The notes under the pieces: model-generated
What the model was told of the DNA's origin: nothing
The model's input: the letters and a program-made list of their open reading frames with translations, nothing else
Database searches by the model: none
Part shown: positions 27,052 through 35,463 of the stretch, piece by piece
How the letters are laid out: every line of letters starts with the position of its first letter
How positions within the stretch are numbered: position 1 is the first letter of the stretch
NCBI RefSeq assembly: GCF_014486695.1
Contig: NZ_JACTAB010000005.1
Location: forward strand, 113,526 to 177,525
Direction of reading: 5' to 3'
Source of the DNA: Flavobacterium buctense
GTDB taxonomy: Bacteria > Bacteroidota > Bacteroidia > Flavobacteriales > Flavobacteriaceae
Length of the DNA stretch: 64,000 bases
Made by a program: the position numbers and the translations under genes

Positions 27052-27789
27052 TTGATTCAACTTTTCAAACCAAAACCTACTTTATGTGATTTAATTCCAA
27101 ACAATCACATAGACATTCATTCCCATCTGCTTCCGGGCATTGATGATGGAGCGACTAGCTTGGAAAACAGTTTGGCATTAATCCATCAAATGAGTGAAAT
27201 GGGGTTTAAAAACATCATCACTACACCGCATATCATTTCCAATGTTTGGAATAACAGCGAAAGTTCAATCTTAAAAAAACAGTTAGAGGTATCCAATTAT
27301 TTACAAGAGAAAAACGAAATAACTTCTTTCAAAGCGGCAGCAGAATACATGATGGATGATAGTTTTCTAAAAAGAATAGGAACTGAAAAGTTATTAACCC
27401 TAAAAGACAATTATGTCTTGGTAGAAATGTCTTATTTAAGTCCACCGATTCAATTGTACGATATTATTTTCGAAATCCAATTGGCCGGATATAAACCTAT
27501 TTTGGCTCATCCGGAGCGTTACTTATTTTACCACCTAAACTTTAAAGAATACTACAAACTAAAAAACGCCGGTTGCTTGTTTCAGTTAAATTTAATAGCA
27601 ACGGTAGATTATTACGGTAAAAATGTGAGGTTGATAACTGATAAGTTATTAAGTAATGATTATTACGATTTTGTGGGAAGTGATATTCACCACCAAAACC
27701 ACATTAATGCCTTTAAGAACAAAGTAAAAGTAAAAAGCCTTCTCCAATTAGAGAAGGCCATTCACAATAATTTATTTTTTCTTGAATAA
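27052..27789 (+). CDS. PHP-type tyrosine-protein phosphatase (CpsB/YwqE family)
   Basis: A 245-residue metal-dependent phosphatase, the only plus-strand gene. Metal ligands of the PHP fold are visible in DIHSHLLPGIDDGA (His23, His25), TTPHI (His60), LAHPERY and GSDIHH. The family removes phosphate from the tyrosine tail of Wzc-type kinases and so sets polysaccharide chain length or output. No ATG is available at the N-terminus; a TTG at 27052 gives the expected opening before the KPTLCDLIP segment. Its last 18 bases overlap the 3' end of wzc, tail to tail, tying it physically to its likely substrate. Confidence 0.9.
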   Translation: MIQLFKPKPTLCDLIPNNHIDIHSHLLPGIDDGATSLENSLALIHQMSEMGFKNIITTPHIISNVWNNSESSILKKQLEVSNYLQEKNEITSFKAAAEYMMDDSFLKRIGTEKLLTLKDNYVLVEMSYLSPPIQLYDIIFEIQLAGYKPILAHPERYLFYHLNFKEYYKLKNAGCLFQLNLIATVDYYGKNVRLITDKLLSNDYYDFVGSDIHHQNHINAFKNKVKVKSLLQLEKAIHNNLFFLE

Positions 27790-30174
27790 CTTATCTTTCC
27801 AAGATTTTTTTTCTACTTCAACACCGTAGCCATAGCCGTAGCCATAGCCGTAGCCGTAGCCATAGCCATAAGTTTTTCTCCACACAGTATCATTGAGTAG
27901 TATAGACATGTTAGGCAATTTTTTTTCCTGATAAAAACTTTCTGCAATTTTTAACAATCGCTTGTCAAGGTAATTAGCCCTAACAATATAAATGAAAGCA
28001 TCTGCATGTTTGGCGACTAATAATGTATCGGTAACCAAGCTCACCGGTGCGGTATCCACAACGATATAATCGTATTGTTGTTTCAAAATTTCAAACATTT
28101 CATCCACTTTGGGACTCAAGAGTAAATCGGCAGGATTGGGTGGAATAACACCGGAAGGTAAAACATATAAATTGTCAAAAGCATCAAGTTTGGTAATAAA
28201 ATCATCTACGTTTTGTCCCGGTTTGACAATATAATTGGTAAGCCCTTTTTGCGTAGGAACATCCAAATACTTATCTATTTTCGGATTTCTGATGTCAAGT
28301 CCAATCAATAAAACCTTTCTACCGGTAAGTGCTATAGTACTGGCAAGATTAATGGCTACGAAAGTTTTACCTTCTTTAGGCATGGTGGAAGTTACAAAAA
28401 TAGTCTTTGCCTTGTGTTCAGGAACAGCATTCAACATGAATTCCAAGTTAGTTCTTATGATCCTAATGGCCTCAGCAGAACTTGAACGACTGGAAGCACT
28501 AATAATTTCGTCTTCAGAATCAGATTTAGGTACATCTCCCAAAAACGGTATGGTAGTGTTTTCCTCTATGTCTTGTCTGTTTTTTATTTTGGTATCAAGG
28601 AGATTTAAAAGATAAATGATTAAAAAAGGGATAATCAATCCTAAAGTTAAACCAACCAATAAAATAATATTGGATTTCGGAAATATTGGGGAATTCGCAT
28701 ACTTTGCCTCATCAATTAATTTGGCTTTCGGAGAAGTAACCGCAAGTGAAATACCAACTTCTTCTCTTTTTTGAAGCAAATACAGATATAATGATTCTTT
28801 TATTTTTTGTTGTCTTCCAATAACGTTAAGTTCTCTGGTTTGTTTAGGGATTTCTGAAATTTTTCCGTTTAACATAGTATCCTGCGCTTGCAAATCAGCT
28901 CTTCTAATCTTAAGAGAAGCGATTAAACGATTTAAACTCTCCTTAACACTTTTTCGCATATCATCAATTCTGTTATTCAAATTGATTACTACACTATTTT
29001 TGGGAGTTCCGCCTCCGTTCACAATACGGTTTCTCTCAATAACAAAACCATTATATTGATTGATTAAATCAGCAGCATTACTGTTTCCGCCATTTTTATC
29101 CGATGGAATAAGATTACTTGGTATAATATCATCTTGAGAAGAACGATTCAAATATTCCAACATACTTGATACTACTTTGATTTGAGTTTCGGTTTCAATT
29201 AAAGCTTTTTCAAAATCAACAGAATTTTGTATAAACAAATCGGCATCAGAAGTAATATTGGTCAATCGATTGGAAGTCATATAACTTTCGCCTTCTTTTT
29301 CAACATCCCCTAACTCTCTGGTAATATATTGTAAACGTTCATCAATAAACTTTTGGGTATTCTTAGAAATATAATTTTTATCATCAATGGCATCTTGATT
29401 ATAGATAGCTATTACAGTGTTTAGCAAATCTTCTGCTTTCAAAGCCACAGGATCATTTAAAGTTAGCTCTACAACACTGGATTTGTCGTTTAATGGAACA
29501 ACTGTAAGCCTACTTTTGTAGCCCTGAACTACATTGTCAAGATTTTTAACACTTACTGTAACAGAGAAAGCTTCCTTGTTTAATTTAGCAGACTGCATTC
29601 TTTTGAGTACTACCATCTTGCAATTGCGTAATCTTATGGTTGAACCATACTTAAAAACACCAATCGATTTCCCTTCAACAGTTTGCATTTCAAAAGTACT
29701 TTCCGTTTTGGAATTAATTAAATAGGATTGATTTTTGGTATAAAAAGTATCATCCGACTCAAAAAAAGAAACATCTATTGGCCTGTCTTCATAGAGCTCT
29801 TTAATTTTAACCCTACCTTCAACATAATAGTAAACATTGAAATTTAATTTCTTAACAGCAGCTTTAATAATAGACCTAGATTTAATAATCTCAATCTCAT
29901 TATCCACATTGCTTTTCATTCCTTTCATCAATCCCAAATCGGCAAAAGCTGACAATTCTGACTCTAAACTTCCTTTCTTCTCGTCTTTTACTAAAATAGT
30001 AGCGCTAGCTTGGTAAAGCGGCACCGTGTATCTCAAATATAAAAGAGAAATCCCAATACAAAAAATAACAGAAATAATAAACCAAGGCCAAAACTTAATG
30101 TATTTATCAAATTGTTCTCTTAAGTCTAGACTGTCGTCATGATGAGCTGGTCGAAAGGAAGATTGATCTTGCAT
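27772..30174 (-). CDS. wzc: Wzc-type polysaccharide co-polymerase and tyrosine autokinase (BY-kinase)
   Basis: An 800-residue inner-membrane protein with transmembrane helices at about 28-48 and 501-525 flanking a large periplasmic Wzz-like, partly coiled-coil region. The cytoplasmic BY-kinase has Walker A TMPKEGKT at about 596-604, Walker A' VLLIGLDIRNP and Walker B YIVVDTAP near 705. The tyrosine cluster at the C-terminus is a perfect Tyr-Gly repeat of eight units (about 769-784) followed by a lysine-rich end. It controls polymer length and export with Wza. It starts one base after the wza stop and converges with the phosphatase gene. Confidence 0.95.
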   Translation of the reverse strand: MQDQSSFRPAHHDDSLDLREQFDKYIKFWPWFIISVIFCIGISLLYLRYTVPLYQASATILVKDEKKGSLESELSAFADLGLMKGMKSNVDNEIEIIKSRSIIKAAVKKLNFNVYYYVEGRVKIKELYEDRPIDVSFFESDDTFYTKNQSYLINSKTESTFEMQTVEGKSIGVFKYGSTIRLRNCKMVVLKRMQSAKLNKEAFSVTVSVKNLDNVVQGYKSRLTVVPLNDKSSVVELTLNDPVALKAEDLLNTVIAIYNQDAIDDKNYISKNTQKFIDERLQYITRELGDVEKEGESYMTSNRLTNITSDADLFIQNSVDFEKALIETETQIKVVSSMLEYLNRSSQDDIIPSNLIPSDKNGGNSNAADLINQYNGFVIERNRIVNGGGTPKNSVVINLNNRIDDMRKSVKESLNRLIASLKIRRADLQAQDTMLNGKISEIPKQTRELNVIGRQQKIKESLYLYLLQKREEVGISLAVTSPKAKLIDEAKYANSPIFPKSNIILLVGLTLGLIIPFLIIYLLNLLDTKIKNRQDIEENTTIPFLGDVPKSDSEDEIISASSRSSSAEAIRIIRTNLEFMLNAVPEHKAKTIFVTSTMPKEGKTFVAINLASTIALTGRKVLLIGLDIRNPKIDKYLDVPTQKGLTNYIVKPGQNVDDFITKLDAFDNLYVLPSGVIPPNPADLLLSPKVDEMFEILKQQYDYIVVDTAPVSLVTDTLLVAKHADAFIYIVRANYLDKRLLKIAESFYQEKKLPNMSILLNDTVWRKTYGYGYGYGYGYGYGYGVEVEKKSWKDKLFKKK
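27823..27870 (-). repeat. Hexanucleotide tandem repeat encoding (Tyr-Gly)8
   Basis: Eight in-frame 6-base units of the form TAT/TAC-GGC (last unit GGT) near the 3' end of wzc. The third base of the Tyr codon varies between units (TAT, TAT, TAC, TAC, TAT, TAC, TAT, TAC), so this is an imperfect microsatellite at the DNA level but a perfect repeat in the protein. Gain or loss of units would change the number of phosphorylatable tyrosines without shifting the frame. Confidence 0.95.
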
Positions 30175-30175
30175 A

Positions 30176-30946
30176 CTATCGGGTAAGGATGATTAAAATA
30201 GTTCCTAAAAGGGATAAGGCAGAGATTATAGTAGTCACATTAGGTCCAATTACCGAAGAATTTATCTTGGTTTTGTTAGGCTCCACCAACACTACATCAT
30301 TTTGTGACAAATAATAAAAAGGAGAATTGATAAAATTGGCTTGGGTAATATCCACTCGGTTATAAGTCATTTTACCATCTGATTCTCTGATTACCAAAAT
30401 ATTATCTCTTTTGCCGTAAATGGTCAAATCACCGGCCTGACTTATAGCCTCCAAAAGCGTGATTCTCTCACTATTAATTTTAAAACTACCAGGTTTTAAT
30501 ACCTCTCCCAAAACTGTTACTTTGTAATTTAAAATTCTCAAATTGATGGTCGGATTGGTGATGTATTCTTTAACAGCGGTTTGCAATTTAGTAACGGCTT
30601 CTGAACGACTGAGTCCGGCCAATTTTATTTTACCAACCACCGGAAACTCAATGAATCCATAGGCATCAATCAAATAGGTCTTAATACCATCCTGATTTTC
30701 ATTAATCTGATAATTGCCTTGAATTTGGGGCATGTTAAAAGGAATCGTTAGTTCAGGTTGATCAGCCGACACAATGATACTAAGTAAATCATCGAATTGT
30801 AACTTGGGTTCATAATTCAAAGTTTCTTTATTATTCCCTAGCGAATCTACATTTTGCAAATAAGCAATATCCTTCCTTGAAGCACAGGAAACCAAGACTA
30901 AAGAAACCAATAAAAAGAGTGATTTTATAAATGTTTTAAAATTCAT
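30176..30946 (-). CDS. wza: Wza-type polysaccharide export lipoprotein
   Basis: A 256-residue outer-membrane export protein. A type II signal peptide ends in LVSC with the lipidated Cys at residue 21. It is followed by a polysaccharide-export domain (DLLSIIVSADQPELT) and a SLBB domain (VTVLGEVLKPGSFKI, ISQAGDLTIYG). A single C-terminal hydrophobic helix (about 230-254) ends the protein. The family forms the outer-membrane channel that works with Wzc. The gene lies one base before wzc and 55 bases after the PglF-like gene. Confidence 0.93.
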   Translation of the reverse strand: MNFKTFIKSLFLLVSLVLVSCASRKDIAYLQNVDSLGNNKETLNYEPKLQFDDLLSIIVSADQPELTIPFNMPQIQGNYQINENQDGIKTYLIDAYGFIEFPVVGKIKLAGLSRSEAVTKLQTAVKEYITNPTINLRILNYKVTVLGEVLKPGSFKINSERITLLEAISQAGDLTIYGKRDNILVIRESDGKMTYNRVDITQANFINSPFYYLSQNDVVLVEPNKTKINSSVIGPNVTTIISALSLLGTILIILTR

Positions 30947-31001
30947 AGGGCAAGTATTGGGATGTAAATATAGTATAATTTATAATTGATTAGTACCTAA
31001 A

Positions 31002-32948
31002 CTATTGATCAAGGGTCTCAAACACCGAATTCATACTTTTAAATTCAGGCACAATTTTTTTCATCAACCCCACGATTTCGGCACTGGTAGACATTTTAGC
31101 GGTAGCTATCAACTGTGAAATAAGGACATTAACTTCTTCAAAATCATCAAACTGATCTTGTCCAATCATTATTTTTTCATTGTGGGTTGGTAATGTTTTG
31201 GAAGTATCATTTAACAACTCTTCATATAATTTTTCTCCGGGTCTTAAACCTATAATCTTGATTTTGATTTCATTGTCGGGTACAAAACCGGCCAATCGAA
31301 TCATTTTTTTGGCCAAATCTATAATCTTAACGGGTTCTCCCATATCAAATATATAAATCTCACCTCCATTACCCATGGCACCGGCTTCTAAAACCAATTG
31401 ACAGGCTTCCGGTATGGTCATAAAATACCTTATAATTTCAGGATGCGTAATGGTCAAAGGTCCGCCTTCTTGAATTTGTTTGGTAAACAAAGGAACTATA
31501 GAACCATTGGAACCCAACACATTCCCAAATCTTGTGGTAATAAATTTAGTAGTGTTACTAGTTGGACTTTGTATCAAATGATAATTCAAAGACTGTACAT
31601 ATTTCTCAGCAATTCTTTTACTGGCACCCATAACACTACTTGGGTTTACAGCTTTATCAGTAGATATTAAAACAAACTTCTCAACCTTATAGTAACTTGA
31701 CAAATCGGCAAGATTCTTAGTCCCGATGACATTGGTAAAAATGGCCTGTGCCGGATTTTCTTCCATTAAAGGAACATGTTTATAGGCAGCAGCATGATAA
31801 ACATAATCAGGTTTATAGGTCTCAAAGACATATTCCATTTCCTCAAAATTTTTAACATCGGCTAAAACTGTTCTTATTTTCACCTTTTTGGCAAGGTCTG
31901 AAACTTCTAATTGCAAATTGTGAAGTGGCGATTCTGCCTGGTCTAATATTATTATCTTGTAAGGTGAAAAATGAATCACTTGCCTAACAATTTCACTCCC
32001 GATAGAACCCGCACCACCGGTAATTAAAACGGTCTTTCCATTAATTTGAGAGGAAATGGTCTTACTATCTAAAACTATGGGTTTTCTATGCAACAAGTCT
32101 TCAATGTCAAAGTTTTTCAGTTGATTGGAAATTTGCTTTTGATCTTCCCAATCAGTAATCAATGGCACCGTAAAAACCTTAAAGTTGTATTCCAAACATT
32201 CCTCAACTATAGCAATGGTTTCTTCCTTAGTAAGACTCTTTTCGGCTAAAATTAAAGCCTCAGCGCCTAAACTTCTCAAAATAACATGAATATCTCTGGA
32301 CTGATTGACTATAGGCAAGTCTAAGATGCTTTTGGAGGTTTTGGTGGTTTTGTATTTATCTATAAAAGCAACCAAATTAAAGCGGGAAGGCTTCTCTGTT
32401 TTAAGCGCATTGGCCACCGAAATTGCATTGGCATCAGCGCCATAAATTACAGCCTTGACTAATTTTCTTTTGTCATCACTTTGTAAATACTTTTCAAATA
32501 TATTTTTAACCATTATTCTGAACAAAAACAACAGTAAAAAAGAAATCACAAAAGTGATGAAAAGTCCCGTAGACAAAAACAGCTTTTTATGGGCAATAAA
32601 ATAATAACCGATATTGATGAAAAGTAATATAAAATAAGAGGACGCAGTGGCCACTAATAATTTAATACCATCTATAAATGTAGAATGCCTTATGATACCT
32701 GAATAGGTCCTATATATCATAAAAAAGACAGCATTGACCAAAACAATGATGATATTCAACGAAACCACATCTAAAGTACTGATAAAAACTACCGAAAGAC
32801 TGTCAATAACAACGGTGGTAATCAGACAAGCGACAGAAACAATAAAAACATCAATAGCAAAAATAATCCAACGAGGTAGGTAACCTATGTTTTGGAATTT
32901 TTTGTTGAAAATACTGCGCTCTAATTCTTTAAAAATAGTTTTATTCAT
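31002..32948 (-). CDS. PglF/CapD-like UDP-GlcNAc 4,6-dehydratase, membrane-anchored
   Basis: A 648-residue protein: four N-terminal transmembrane helices (about 25-140), a Rossmann-like middle domain, then an extended SDR domain with VLITGGAGSIGSEIVRQ at about 304. The catalytic block is STDKAVNPSSVMGASK, in which Met (about 438) stands in the usual Tyr position. This SMK form marks the WbpM/PglF/CapD group, which removes water from UDP-GlcNAc to give UDP-2-acetamido-2,6-dideoxy-4-keto-glucose with retained C5. With the next upstream genes (aminotransferase, phosphoglycosyltransferase) it forms a bacillosamine-type pathway. Confidence 0.92.
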   Translation of the reverse strand: MNKTIFKELERSIFNKKFQNIGYLPRWIIFAIDVFIVSVACLITTVVIDSLSVVFISTLDVVSLNIIIVLVNAVFFMIYRTYSGIIRHSTFIDGIKLLVATASSYFILLFINIGYYFIAHKKLFLSTGLFITFVISFLLLFLFRIMVKNIFEKYLQSDDKRKLVKAVIYGADANAISVANALKTEKPSRFNLVAFIDKYKTTKTSKSILDLPIVNQSRDIHVILRSLGAEALILAEKSLTKEETIAIVEECLEYNFKVFTVPLITDWEDQKQISNQLKNFDIEDLLHRKPIVLDSKTISSQINGKTVLITGGAGSIGSEIVRQVIHFSPYKIIILDQAESPLHNLQLEVSDLAKKVKIRTVLADVKNFEEMEYVFETYKPDYVYHAAAYKHVPLMEENPAQAIFTNVIGTKNLADLSSYYKVEKFVLISTDKAVNPSSVMGASKRIAEKYVQSLNYHLIQSPTSNTTKFITTRFGNVLGSNGSIVPLFTKQIQEGGPLTITHPEIIRYFMTIPEACQLVLEAGAMGNGGEIYIFDMGEPVKIIDLAKKMIRLAGFVPDNEIKIKIIGLRPGEKLYEELLNDTSKTLPTHNEKIMIGQDQFDDFEEVNVLISQLIATAKMSTSAEIVGLMKKIVPEFKSMNSVFETLDQ

Positions 32949-32984
32949 TCGTCAAATCGTCAATGGTTCAAAATTAAACTAAAT

Positions 32985-34139
32985 TTAATTTACAGAGATT
33001 GAATTGTTAAAAAAATCATCAAGAGTTATTTTCAATCGCAACCTATCGGCGTCAGATAAATTAGATCCCGAAGGCAAACAAAGTCCTTCATCAAATAACG
33101 TTTCCGCTATAGTAGTCCCATAATAAGGGTAATTGGCAAAAATCGGTTGCAAATGCATGGGTTTCCAAAGGGGTCTAGATTCAATGTGATGCTGCTCTAA
33201 AAACAACCTCAAATCTTCTCTGGTTTTACCGGCAATAGTGGGATTAATAGTAATACTGCTTAACCAATGATTGGAATAATAATCCGAACTAGGCTCCATA
33301 AAAACACTGATTCCTTTTTTATCCGCAAAATAAGCTTGATAAAAATCGTGCATTTTTCGTCTAAGAGTAACATGCTCTTCCAACACTTCCATTTGTCCTC
33401 TTCCAATCCCGGCACAAATATTACTCATGCGATAATTATAGCCAATCTCGCTATGCTGATAATGGGGTGCATTATCTCGGGCTTGAGTAGAAAGAAAGAC
33501 GGCTTTATCTTTTTTAGCCAATGAATGACTAACCAAAGCACCACCACCGGAGGTCGTTATAATTTTATTGCCATTAAAAGACAATATTGATAAGTCACCA
33601 AATGTCCCACATCTTTTTCCTTTATAACTACTTCCCAAGGCTTCGGCACTGTCTTCCAAAATCGGAATTTCATAGCGTTGGGCTATCGCTCTAATCTCAT
33701 CTATCTTGAAAGGCATACCATAAAGGTGAACCCCTATGATGGCTTTGGGTTTTTTACCTTTAGCAATTCTATCTTTAATGGCTTCTTCCAGAGCATCCGG
33801 GCACAAATTCCAAGTGTCTTTTTCACTATCAATAAAAACCGGTGTCGCGCCCAAATAAAGAATAGGATTGGCCGAGGCTGAAAAAGTAAAACTCTGACAA
33901 AGAACTTCATCGTCCGCCTGAACACCTAGTAAAATCAAACCCAAATGAATGGCTGCTGTCCCCGAACTCAAAGCGGCCACATGAACGTTGTCATTCAAAA
34001 AAATTTCCAAATCCTGCTCAAATCCGTTTACATTTGGGCCAAGTGGTGCCACCCAATTGGTATCAAAAGCTTCTTTTACAAATTTTTGTTCGTTACCACC
34101 CATATGCGGTGAAGAAAGCCAAATTTTTGATTGTGTCAT
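32985..34139 (-). CDS. DegT-family aminotransferase (PglE-like)
   Basis: A 384-residue PLP enzyme. The N-terminus KIWLSSPHMGGNEQKFVKEA and the PLP-lysine block SFNGNKIITTSGGG (Lys about 192) match the group that includes PglE and perosamine synthases. It probably adds the 4-amino group to the keto sugar made by the PglF-like dehydratase just downstream (36-base gap). The phosphoglycosyltransferase gene is 27 bases upstream. The product, UDP-4-amino-4,6-dideoxy-GlcNAc, is a good substrate for the N-acyl group built by the cassette at 35464-41695. Confidence 0.9.
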   Translation of the reverse strand: MTQSKIWLSSPHMGGNEQKFVKEAFDTNWVAPLGPNVNGFEQDLEIFLNDNVHVAALSSGTAAIHLGLILLGVQADDEVLCQSFTFSASANPILYLGATPVFIDSEKDTWNLCPDALEEAIKDRIAKGKKPKAIIGVHLYGMPFKIDEIRAIAQRYEIPILEDSAEALGSSYKGKRCGTFGDLSILSFNGNKIITTSGGGALVSHSLAKKDKAVFLSTQARDNAPHYQHSEIGYNYRMSNICAGIGRGQMEVLEEHVTLRRKMHDFYQAYFADKKGISVFMEPSSDYYSNHWLSSITINPTIAGKTREDLRLFLEQHHIESRPLWKPMHLQPIFANYPYYGTTIAETLFDEGLCLPSGSNLSDADRLRLKITLDDFFNNSISVN

Positions 34140-34166
34140 GGTTATTTTTACTTAATGATTTTAAAT

Positions 34167-34769
34167 TTATTTTCCGCTAAATGGCTCCGTTGTAGCAGCA
34201 TTGGCGGTATTAATTCCGTCTCTCTTAAATACTTTTAAAATAGTATTGAATAATATCTTGAGATCAACCTTTAAAGACATATGGTCAACATACCAAACAT
34301 CGTATTCAAATTTTTTATCCCAGGATATCGCATTTCTTCCATTTACTTGAGCCCAACCTGTAATGCCTGGTTTTATTTCGTGTCTGCGGTTTTGAAAATC
34401 ATTATACAAATGCAAATAAGTAGTCAACAAAGGTCTTGGCCCAATCAAACTCATATCGCCCTTTAAAACATTGATTAATTGGGGCAATTCATCTATAGAA
34501 GTTTTGCGTACAAACCTTCCAACAGCCGTTAATCTTTGGGCATCGGGAAGCAATTTCCCATCGCTATCCTTTTTATCATTCATAGTCTTAAACTTGACAA
34601 TTTTGAAGATTTTTCCATTTTTTCCTGGACGCAATTGAAAGAAAAAAGGTTTTCCGGCATTGGCAAAAAACAGTAAAACAGTAAATAAAAGCAATAAAGG
34701 AAACAACAAAATCAAGCCCATAAGGGAAAATAAAAAATCAAATAATGGCTTAACTAAAACTTTATACAT
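34167..34769 (-). CDS. PglC-like polyprenyl-phosphate phosphoglycosyltransferase
   Basis: A 200-residue monotopic phosphoglycosyltransferase, the minimal form without the extra membrane domains of WbaP. An N-terminal membrane helix (about 10-35) precedes the catalytic domain with FKIVKFKTMND, the Asp93-Glu94 dyad in KTSIDELPQL, and LIGPRPLL. The Asp-Glu pair falls at the same residue numbers as in Campylobacter PglC. It transfers sugar-1-phosphate to undecaprenyl phosphate and so starts the repeat unit. The neighbours (PglE-, PglF- and PglD-like) suggest that the first sugar is an N-acylated QuiNAc4N. Confidence 0.93.
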   Translation of the reverse strand: MYKVLVKPLFDFLFSLMGLILLFPLLLLFTVLLFFANAGKPFFFQLRPGKNGKIFKIVKFKTMNDKKDSDGKLLPDAQRLTAVGRFVRKTSIDELPQLINVLKGDMSLIGPRPLLTTYLHLYNDFQNRRHEIKPGITGWAQVNGRNAISWDKKFEYDVWYVDHMSLKVDLKILFNTILKVFKRDGINTANAATTEPFSGK

Positions 34770-34811
34770 TATATTAAATATAGCAATGAATCCTAACGCA
34801 AGGTAGGCATT

Positions 34812-35432
34812 TTACACCAAAAGCGTTTTAAAATTCTCAAACAAAAAAGAACAATCATGCCCCGGATAGATAGTCATTCCTTCAGTCAAATTTCCTTTAA
34901 GTTTCTCCAATGATGACTGATACTCTTTTCGGTTACTGTGCGGAAATGTAAGGGGTGATTTTACACCATTTAAGATAGTATCACCGGTAAAAATAACATC
35001 TCCAACCAATATACATAGACCACCCGGACTATGTCCGGGCGTTTCAATAAAAGTAAATGACTCATTCGCTATAACGCAAACTTCACCATCTTTAACAAGT
35101 AAAACATCTCTGTATTCCACTTCGAAAGTATCAATTTCTTCTATGTAATAAGAAAAATTTTGACGACAGTTTCTGATATTTTCTTCACACTTTGAAGTAC
35201 AAATTAATTGAAATGAATGACTTTCAGCTAAAGCATCAACACCACAACAATGATCCGCGTGCTCATGGGTTAAAATCACATGCGTCAAGGCTTTTCCTTC
35301 CTCTTGTAACCAAGCCAAAAGAGGCGCTGTATCAAAATTACCAACATCTATTAAAACCACTTTACCATCAGCCAACTCCAAAACATATGTATTGGAAAGC
35401 CTGTGCGGATTAATATATTGGTGTATCTTCAT
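34812..35432 (-). CDS. Metallo-beta-lactamase-fold hydrolase
   Basis: A 206-residue hydrolase with the zinc motif THEHADH (His56, His58, Asp60, His61) and further ligands in ETPGHSPGG and IYPGHD. Proteins of this size in the superfamily include glyoxalase II-like thioesterases. Because it lies between the AMP-ligase (31 bases away) and the phosphoglycosyltransferase (42 bases), it may cleave an acyl thioester, either off-loading the chain or editing misloaded carrier protein. That function is inferred from place only. Confidence 0.82.
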   Translation of the reverse strand: MKIHQYINPHRLSNTYVLELADGKVVLIDVGNFDTAPLLAWLQEEGKALTHVILTHEHADHCCGVDALAESHSFQLICTSKCEENIRNCRQNFSYYIEEIDTFEVEYRDVLLVKDGEVCVIANESFTFIETPGHSPGGLCILVGDVIFTGDTILNGVKSPLTFPHSNRKEYQSSLEKLKGNLTEGMTIYPGHDCSFLFENFKTLLV

Positions 35433-35463
35433 ACTATTGGCTGTTCAAAAACAAGAATGGTAT

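Noticed and set aside
27823..27870. CRISPR-like or intergenic tandem repeat
   Set aside because: The units are 6 bases, contiguous, and in frame within wzc, encoding Tyr-Gly.
28235..28615. Plus-strand open frame of 126 codons opposite the wzc kinase domain
   Set aside because: It lies wholly inside a strongly supported gene on the other strand and its composition mirrors that gene.
32969..32976. Exact TANNTTTG on the minus strand before the PglF-like gene
   Set aside because: It has no TTG at -33, would leave only about 14 bases of leader, and such 8-mers arise often by chance in AT-rich DNA; the surrounding genes look co-transcribed.
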